This document shows, piece by piece, positions 23,895-29,246 of a DNA stretch of 29,246 nucleotides. The stretch is from DATKMS01 sp041497995 (GTDB lineage Bacteria; Desulfobacterota; Binatia; HRBIN30): assembly GCA_041497995.1 (NCBI GenBank), contig JBGQHM010000036.1:1-29246 (forward strand), read 5' to 3'. Position 1 is the stretch's first letter. The number at the start of each line of letters is the position of its first letter. The translations under genes were made by a program, and so were the position numbers. The notes below the pieces were generated by a model. It saw nothing but the letters and a program-made list of their open reading frames with translations. It was not told the origin of the DNA and did not search any database.

Positions 23895-25235
23895 CTAGGT
23901 TGCGGTGAACTGGTCGTCGACTCCAAGAAGGGTGGTGACGGTGTCGACGATGGCGCCGGGGTCGGTCAGAGTGAGATCGATGAGCTTCTCAGGGCGAAAG
24001 GCTGTGACACCCTTGCCGCGGGCGGCGATCACGTCTGTTGCGAACTGGTAGCGCGCCAGCAGCGTCGAGCTGCTCAGCCAGGAGGCTTCCCAATCCCACC
24101 CGAAGACGCTGGGCGGGGCGAGGAGGACCTGGCCCATATTCTCCAAGTAGGTCTGCGCCATGGTGTCGTTGCTGAAGTTGATTTTCTGATCGGTGCCTTT
24201 CAGCTTCATCCCCAAGAGGCGCAGCGTCGTGACAACGTAGTCGGTCGGCCACTTCACCGACTTCTGCGTCGCGGCCGTGAAGGGTGCTGCGGCGGCGGTA
24301 TCATAAAACGCGTCGTTGATGATGATCGCACGCACCAACGCACTGATGTCGAAGGCGGTATCGAACTGAGAATCGGCGATGAGCGTGTCCACGACCGCCG
24401 TAGTGGGTACGGCGTTTCCCAGGTAGGTGAACAGTTTCTTGACAATGTAACGCGCGACCGTGTTCGCTCCGTCGGAGTCCTTGTGCTCGAATATGATGTC
24501 GATGACCTGGTCGATCTCTGCCGCGCCCTCGCCGCCGGGTTGCGTGTAGTCGCGGCCGCCGCCGCCAAAGCCGCCGGTGGTCGTGTAGATCACCTTGGGC
24601 CCGCGGCTCGGGAAGTCGGCCGTGAAGTCGTGAGGGTCGGAATCGAACTGCGCGACCCCTTTCCGATCGTAATCCCAGCCGCTAAAGGCGCGGGCGATCT
24701 GGACGATGTCTTCCTGGGTGTAGTTGGGATTGCCGTTGGAATCCTTGACGCCCAGTGTAAACAGCTCCTGCAGCTCGCGGGCGTAGTTTTCGTTGGGTTG
24801 TCGCTTGCGGTTCTTGACGGTGTCCAGGTACTTCATCATGGCGGCGTCCCTATTGATCGCCTTGACGAGAGCCTTGAAGTCGCCTTTGCAAAACTGGCGC
24901 AGGAGTCGATTTTGGTTCGCCATCAGCTTTCGGTCGTCGACCTTGTCGTCGCTGGTGGCAAAATGATCGTGCCAGAAGAGCACCAGCTTTTCCTGCAGCG
25001 GCGCTTTCACCGTGATCATGTACTTGATCCAATTGTTGCGCACGGCGGAGGTGTCCTTGCCACCCGGCTTGAACTTGGCCGGCTTGAAGTTGAGGACGTA
25101 GCCCGCCGCCTTACCGCGGGTCGCGTAGCGGTTGAGCACCGTGTTCACCTTGTCGGCGCTGGCGCCGAAGCCGGTCCGGCGCAGCAGATGGCCCGCTTCG
25201 GCTGGCGACAGGCTTGCGTTGGCGTTGCTCCCCAT
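23895..25235 (-). CDS. DUF1800 family protein, truncated by in-frame TAG
   Basis: DUF1800 (PF08811) protein of unknown biochemical role, usually paired with DUF1501. Landmarks are AGHLLRRTGFGAS near the N-terminus, VLFWHDHFATSDDKV, NENYARELQELFTLGV and YTQEDIVQIARAFSGWDYD. The start is ATG 25235, eight bases after a perfect AGGAGG; the frame extends a further 21 codons upstream, into the preceding gene. As read, the protein has 446 residues and stops at TAG 23895-23897, although its conserved last 45 residues follow in frame. TAG ends at least six other genes here (the repeat protein, the second GT-C gene, the peptidase lipoprotein, DUF1501, the cytochrome-like gene and GH127), so general recoding of TAG is unlikely. 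A nonsense mutation, sequencing error or inefficient readthrough are the options. No signal peptide is evident. Confidence 0.9.
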   Translation of the reverse strand: MGSNANASLSPAEAGHLLRRTGFGASADKVNTVLNRYATRGKAAGYVLNFKPAKFKPGGKDTSAVRNNWIKYMITVKAPLQEKLVLFWHDHFATSDDKVDDRKLMANQNRLLRQFCKGDFKALVKAINRDAAMMKYLDTVKNRKRQPNENYARELQELFTLGVKDSNGNPNYTQEDIVQIARAFSGWDYDRKGVAQFDSDPHDFTADFPSRGPKVIYTTTGGFGGGGRDYTQPGGEGAAEIDQVIDIIFEHKDSDGANTVARYIVKKLFTYLGNAVPTTAVVDTLIADSQFDTAFDISALVRAIIINDAFYDTAAAAPFTAATQKSVKWPTDYVVTTLRLLGMKLKGTDQKINFSNDTMAQTYLENMGQVLLAPPSVFGWDWEASWLSSSTLLARYQFATDVIAARGKGVTAFRPEKLIDLTLTDPGAIVDTVTTLLGVDDQFTAT

Positions 25236-25243
25236 CTCGTTTT

Positions 25244-25249
25244 CCTCCT
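25244..25249 (-). promoter_or_regulatory. Ribosome binding site that fixes the DUF1800 start
   Basis: AGGAGG on the minus strand, eight bases before ATG 25235 and immediately after the TAG stop of the cytochrome-like gene. It rules against the longer upstream start. Confidence 0.85.
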
Positions 25250-25251
25250 GA

Positions 25252-26262
25252 CTAGAACGTCCCCGGCACCCAACCCGTGTCCGGTGCCCCACTCTCAATC
25301 CAGAGCCGAATCACCTCGCGGAGTGATGAATGTATCTTTGGTTTCCCGCGCGGCATCGACACCCCGTACGATGCATCCGGCAGATCGCCGGTCACCTTGT
25401 GGTAGATGAAGCTGCTCTCGGCATCGCCGGTGGTGGCGTTGAGGATCGTCACGCGTTTCCACCCCGCCGTTGCCGCCGCGGTGTTGCTGGGCACGATGTC
25501 GATCAGCGCGCCGTACGCTGCACCGATCTCGAGGAGCAGGTCGCCACTTTTCGTCTGCGAGTCGTGGCAGCCGCTGAGCGCGCAGCTCTGGTTGAGGATC
25601 TGGTGTTGGATGCGGTCGAAGGTGCCGGTGAAGAGCGTCTGCGGATCACAGCCGCTGTCGGGCGAAGGTACGCACGTCAGCTTGATCGTGTCGGTGTCCG
25701 TGGAAACCTTCCCTGCAAGCGGCTTCGAGATCGTCTTGACCTTTATCGTCTTGCTGTTCGACTGGCACTTGTTCTTGCCCACCGGCCCCTTGATGGAGAC
25801 ATGAAAATGTGTGGCGACGGTGCACAGGTCGGTTTCGTCGGTCGGCGGTTGGATGCCGTTGTCGATGCGCGTCTGCAATGCCTGGAGCTCCGGGTCAAAG
25901 TTTTTGTCGCCGTTGTCGAGCGCGTGGTCGACAGTCAGGGACTCGACGCCGCTCAGGGTGCAACTGCTGAAGGCGGTGCTGTTGGCACAGACGGCGACGG
26001 GGATCTCGCACACGCCGTTGATGACGCCATCCGTGTCGCAGGCCGGGTCGCCGTCAGTGCACTTGACGTTGCGCGGCTTCTTGGCCGGGTCGTTGGCGCC
26101 GGCATCGAACACGGCCAGGCAATCGGTCGATGCCTTCCCGCCACCACCGACGACGCTCGCACGGGTCGCCGTTGCCGCGGTCGCTACTGCGACCACGCCT
26201 ACACCAGCTTCCAAAAGAAGGCGCCAACTGAGTCCCATCACCATGCCACGTTGTCGGGGCAT
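25252..26262 (-). CDS. Exported cytochrome c-like protein with CX4CH motif
   Basis: A 336-residue exported protein. The N-terminus has a hydrophobic signal segment (about 12-32, cleavage near TRA-S). Residues 45-95 are Cys/Asp-rich (CTDGDPACDTDG). The C-terminal third looks like a planctomycete-type single-heme domain: NQSCALSGCHDSQTKSGDLLL puts C227 and C232-H233 in a CX4CH arrangement instead of CX2CH, followed by a possible axial methionine in VSMPRGKPK (M303) and the closing REVIRLWIESGAP. Heme attachment through CX4CH is known in some cytochromes but is not proven here. The start is uncertain: ATG 26262, 26244 and 26238 are all possible and none has a good ribosome site. It precedes DUF1800 by 16 bases, the usual partner order for electron-transfer/DUF1800/DUF1501 modules. 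Confidence 0.75.
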   Translation of the reverse strand: MPRQRGMVMGLSWRLLLEAGVGVVAVATAATATRASVVGGGGKASTDCLAVFDAGANDPAKKPRNVKCTDGDPACDTDGVINGVCEIPVAVCANSTAFSSCTLSGVESLTVDHALDNGDKNFDPELQALQTRIDNGIQPPTDETDLCTVATHFHVSIKGPVGKNKCQSNSKTIKVKTISKPLAGKVSTDTDTIKLTCVPSPDSGCDPQTLFTGTFDRIQHQILNQSCALSGCHDSQTKSGDLLLEIGAAYGALIDIVPSNTAAATAGWKRVTILNATTGDAESSFIYHKVTGDLPDASYGVSMPRGKPKIHSSLREVIRLWIESGAPDTGWVPGTF

Positions 26263-26326
26263 GGTACGGGCTGGGGTATGGGTCGTCAACTTGAAAGTGT
26301 GCCGTCGGGCGCATACGGGGCAAGTC

Positions 26327-28210
26327 CTACGGCTCGCGAATTTCTGGGAACTCGGTGATGCGCAGGTTGGTGCTGCCGTACGGAATGAGCTCGATGGACT
26401 CGAGCGGCTCGGCGGTAGGCACCGGGCTCTGGGGGAGTGGACCAGCCGAGTTGCGGTGCATGGTCCAGATCGGCACGCGGCGCGCCTGCGTGCTGAGGAT
26501 GACCGGGGCCGCGGCCGGCGCAAACGGTACGCTGCCAACCGGTGCCTGCTGCACCGAAAACCTCGCATTGCGCGAAAGCCCGTAGTTCCAGGGAGTCGTC
26601 GGGTGGACCTCCCAATCAGCTTGCGGCGGTTGCCCGGTCACTACCCGAAACTCTTCGCCCATTCGCAAGGAGAAGACCAGTGGGCCACGGACGACGGCGA
26701 TGGAGTCGTGATGACGGCGCTCCGAGCTGATCGGCATCGGCAAGTGCAGCACCATGGCGTCTCCGTCGTGCCACACGCGGTTGACGGTATGGAAGGTGCC
26801 GGCGCGGACCGCTGCCCCGTCTTCTGATCCGATCTGGATAGTCGCCTGTGCGGCCCACGCCGGAACACGCAGGAGCAACGGGAACCGCACCGGCGCGCGC
26901 GTGGCCACGGTGAAACGGATCTCCTCGCCGAATGGGTATGCCGTGTCCTCGGTGATTGTGACTTCGAGGCCACCGCCAACCCGCGCGCTCACACTGCATG
27001 GGCCATATGCGACGGCCGCGAGACCGCCACCAGGCGTCGCCATCCACAAGCTCTTCACCAGCTTCGGCCAGCCTTGATGAAAGTTGGCGGTGCAGCAACC
27101 GTAGTTGGGCTCGATGCCGTAGATGTTCGAGGTGTCGGTATTCGTCGTCCACTGCCGTTCGGCGACTGAGCACAGAACTTGGTTCGCCTGCTGGTCGTAT
27201 TGATGCGCCCACATGTCGGGCGTGAACGCGGCTGGCAGTGCGTTGTAGGCAATCTTCTCCAGACGATCGCCACAGATGGGGTCGCCGAGGATCGCCAGCA
27301 ACACTTCCAGTGAAAACATGTACTCGACGACCGCGCACAGCTCCGTGCCCTGTGACGGGTCGGGACCAGCCAGATGCTCATCGCCGCTGAACACGCCGGT
27401 GACCTGCCCGTGGTAGCGGTCGAGCATTTTGATCGTGCGGTCGACCGAGAGGCGATCCGCCTGCGCGCCCGACTGCCGCCACCAGACACCGCCGGTCTTC
27501 ACCGCCATCGCGTTGTTCACAACATGTGTGGCCAGCGTGCACTGGTCGAGCCGCGTCTTCTCAGTGCAACGGAAATCCTCGAAGTGGCTGCGCCAGTCGA
27601 AACCCTGACGTGCGAGCTCAGCCGCGACGTCGAGCAGCCATGCGTCGCCGGTGCGGGTGTACAGCCAGTGAATGCTGAGCACGAGATCCGCCCAACGGTA
27701 CTGCCCCCAATCGAAGAGCGGGCGCTCGGCGAGCGTGTCGCGCAGATACGCGCAGAAGCGCGTCATAACATCGATCACGCGCGCGTCCGCAGTGGCTTCG
27801 TAGTGCTGCGTCAGCACCTTCAGCACGATGGCGACCGGCCAGTGATCGTACGGTCTGAAGTACGGCGCCTGCACGGGCCCCAGCCAGCCTGAGGCGTCCT
27901 GCATCCGCAGAATCGACTCGATCCAACGACCCGCCATCTGCTTCAGCTGCGCATCGTCGAGGATGTGCGCGAGCGGCAGCAGCCCATCGAGATAGTAGGG
28001 GCCGCGTTCCCAGCCCTCGCTGTCACCGCCGAGCCACATGTTCTTCGGCCCGAGGTCGGGCCAGAACTCTTCGATATGTCCGGTAAGCCCATCAGCTTGG
28101 ATACGACACTGATCGAGCAGCCACCCGCGCGGTGTGATGCTGCCGAGTGGCAGCGCCGTGAACGCGGTTGGTTGCAGAGGTGGACGATTCCCCGGGTAGT
28201 GTCGGCTCAT
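26327..28210 (-). CDS. GH127/DUF1680 glycoside hydrolase (beta-L-arabinofuranosidase-like)
   Basis: A 627-residue member of the DUF1680/GH127 group, whose founding enzyme HypBA1 removes beta-L-arabinofuranose using a zinc-bound cysteine nucleophile. The active-site set is present: GTELCAVVEYM gives E290 and C292, and EPNYGCCTANFHQGWPK gives C372 and C373. The N-terminal (alpha/alpha)6 barrel runs to about residue 400, with DGLLPLAHILDD and HWPVAIVLKVL helices, and a beta-sandwich domain follows. No signal peptide is seen, so it is probably cytoplasmic or exported by other means. Sugar specificity in this family is broader than arabinose. It starts seven bases after the glycosyltransferase-like gene and precedes the cytochrome-like gene by 64 bases. 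Confidence 0.9.
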   Translation of the reverse strand: MSRHYPGNRPPLQPTAFTALPLGSITPRGWLLDQCRIQADGLTGHIEEFWPDLGPKNMWLGGDSEGWERGPYYLDGLLPLAHILDDAQLKQMAGRWIESILRMQDASGWLGPVQAPYFRPYDHWPVAIVLKVLTQHYEATADARVIDVMTRFCAYLRDTLAERPLFDWGQYRWADLVLSIHWLYTRTGDAWLLDVAAELARQGFDWRSHFEDFRCTEKTRLDQCTLATHVVNNAMAVKTGGVWWRQSGAQADRLSVDRTIKMLDRYHGQVTGVFSGDEHLAGPDPSQGTELCAVVEYMFSLEVLLAILGDPICGDRLEKIAYNALPAAFTPDMWAHQYDQQANQVLCSVAERQWTTNTDTSNIYGIEPNYGCCTANFHQGWPKLVKSLWMATPGGGLAAVAYGPCSVSARVGGGLEVTITEDTAYPFGEEIRFTVATRAPVRFPLLLRVPAWAAQATIQIGSEDGAAVRAGTFHTVNRVWHDGDAMVLHLPMPISSERRHHDSIAVVRGPLVFSLRMGEEFRVVTGQPPQADWEVHPTTPWNYGLSRNARFSVQQAPVGSVPFAPAAAPVILSTQARRVPIWTMHRNSAGPLPQSPVPTAEPLESIELIPYGSTNLRITEFPEIREP

Positions 28211-28217
28211 ACGGCTA

Positions 28218-29246
28218 TCAGACGACGGAGAGCAACTCGGTGAGCACGCGCGGCGCAGCGAAATACTCCTGTGCGATCTGGCGGGCGGCGTGTGCGTGAC
28301 CCTCGTAGTCCGCAGCGATGCTCCCGCAGGCAGCGATCGTGTCGTCGAGCGTGCGCACCGCGAAGAGGCCCTTACCGGTCGGCAGGACGCGGCCGAAGCC
28401 GGTGTCCTGATTCACGACCGGGCGCCCAGCGGCGAGGTAGCACGCCGCTCGATCACTGAACCAACCGCTCGCAAGACGCACATTGAGATCTTTCGCCACC
28501 GTGAACTCACCTTTAGAGCGCTGGATGAACTCTTGGTACGCAGCCGCGTCGCCCGACACGGCGATCGGATCAACGATCTCCCAGCCGTGCTGGCGCAGCA
28601 GGTCGCCATCGCTGGGTATTTTGTCGACGTCCATCGCGACGCAAAAGCGCTCGCCAGTACGCACCGGCAACTCCAGGAACTTCATCCACTCGGTGCGCTT
28701 GCGCCAACTGTACACTTCGCCGGCGAAGTGGACGTCGCGGCGCTGCTCTTCCCACCGGCCGATGGTGGTGAAGGCGGCAGCGGGGTCGCTCGGCAGCGGA
28801 TGCCACAGCTCGGTGGCCACTGGCTGTCGCGTCGGGCGCCACGCGAATCGTTCGGTGGGAATGGCGCAGCCCGCTGTACCGATGTTCTCGCCGATCGTGA
28901 AATGCACATCGTGCTCGCCGAGGACCGCGACGAGATCACGGTCGCCCTGCGCGACGCGGATCTGCGTGAAGGTGGGGTCGATGTCGATGAAGAGCTTGCG
29001 TTGTGTTGGCGCGCCGCGCGGGACCCGGTTGACCGCGGCGAGCGTGATCACCAGACGTGCGTCGTGAAGCAGGGCGACTGTCTGCTCGCGCGTCAGCCCG
29101 TGAGACCGGTCGGCGGCCGCGTCCCAGAAGGCCCAGCGATCGCCAAATCCGAAGCGCTCCAGGAGGGTGCGAGTGAACGCCACGCCCGCATCGGGTGCGA
29201 CGTGCATGTTCCCCGTCAGCGGATCGAAGCAGTCGGTGACGTATGC
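28218..29246 (-). CDS. Glycosyltransferase-like protein, 5' end cut by window edge
   Basis: The frame is open to the right edge; 13 codons upstream of the first ATG (29207) read YVTDCFDPLTGN and fit protein sequence, so the true start is probably outside. The visible 342 residues look like the C-terminal two thirds of a GT-B-fold glycosyltransferase: FIDIDPTFTQIR, then VAKDLNVRLASGWFSDRAAC and LAAGRPVVNQDTGFG, the sugar-nucleotide binding region that in GT1/GT4-type enzymes precedes a short helical tail. Donor and acceptor are unknown. It is seven bases upstream of the GH127 gene, so the two are likely co-expressed. Family assignment is by motif pattern only. Confidence 0.7.
   Translation of the reverse strand, partial: AYVTDCFDPLTGNMHVAPDAGVAFTRTLLERFGFGDRWAFWDAAADRSHGLTREQTVALLHDARLVITLAAVNRVPRGAPTQRKLFIDIDPTFTQIRVAQGDRDLVAVLGEHDVHFTIGENIGTAGCAIPTERFAWRPTRQPVATELWHPLPSDPAAAFTTIGRWEEQRRDVHFAGEVYSWRKRTEWMKFLELPVRTGERFCVAMDVDKIPSDGDLLRQHGWEIVDPIAVSGDAAAYQEFIQRSKGEFTVAKDLNVRLASGWFSDRAACYLAAGRPVVNQDTGFGRVLPTGKGLFAVRTLDDTIAACGSIAADYEGHAHAARQIAQEYFAAPRVLTELLSVV

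Noticed and set aside
23895..23897. TAG read as a recoded sense codon across the genome
   Set aside because: TAG is the natural stop of several other genes here, such as those ending at 14736, 16632 and 22326, with no conserved coding sequence after them.
23649..25409. 586-codon plus-strand frame opposite DUF1800
   Set aside because: It spans the ends of three genes on the other strand, shows no recognisable motif, and the minus strand has ribosome sites and conserved families.

Overview
This is a GC-rich window with dense, mostly intact genes. I see no phage, transposase, CRISPR, tRNA or rRNA genes. Several traits together suggest an uncultured soil or water bacterium near the former Deltaproteobacteria, most like Candidatus Binatota: a CSLREA-type beta-helix protein with a long thrombospondin type 3 repeat tract, a Thr/Pro/Ser linker ending in a dockerin-like calcium domain, DUF1501 and DUF1800 proteins next to a cytochrome-like protein, and rfb-type surface sugar genes. 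This assignment is inferred from gene content; no marker gene is present to confirm it.

Left third (1-9671): a surface polysaccharide region. A left-truncated NeuB/SpsE-like sialic-acid-type synthase converges on a minus-strand set made of a large membrane protein, RfbH (the E1 dehydrase) and a HAD phosphatase. Divergent from that set are rfbF and rfbG, with a good sigma70-like promoter in front. RfbF, RfbG and RfbH make CDP-glucose, CDP-4-keto-6-deoxyglucose and then the 3-deoxygenated intermediate of CDP-3,6-dideoxyhexoses. The E3 reductase and the final ketoreductase or epimerase are not in the window. Next is a minus-strand GT-C glycosyltransferase that carries an NPCBM carbohydrate-binding module at its C-terminus.

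Middle (9672-16632): a very large exported protein with a CSLREA/beta-helix head, a 30-unit calcium-binding tract and a lone C-terminal domain, followed by a second GT-C (PMT/ArnT-type) glycosyltransferase.

Right part (16659-29246): eight consecutive minus-strand genes. In transcription order they are a right-truncated glycosyltransferase-like protein, a GH127/DUF1680 beta-L-arabinofuranosidase-like enzyme, an exported CX4CH cytochrome-like protein, DUF1800, DUF1501 (Tat-exported), an unrecognised protein with an HEWTH motif, a CxxCH/choice-of-anchor-V-like protein with a TP-rich linker and dockerin-like tail, and a lipoprotein joining a legumain/caspase-like peptidase, a PDZ domain and a TlpA-type thioredoxin. 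The DUF1800 gene has an in-frame TAG that removes its conserved last 45 residues, although the original stop codon still overlaps the ribosome binding site of DUF1501.

The most novel items are the peptidase-PDZ-thioredoxin lipoprotein with its two odd neighbours, the amber-interrupted DUF1800 gene, the GT-C/NPCBM fusion, and the 30-unit calcium tract with a second repeat type interspersed. Many long antisense reading frames exist, but they are by-products of high GC and repeats and are not annotated.
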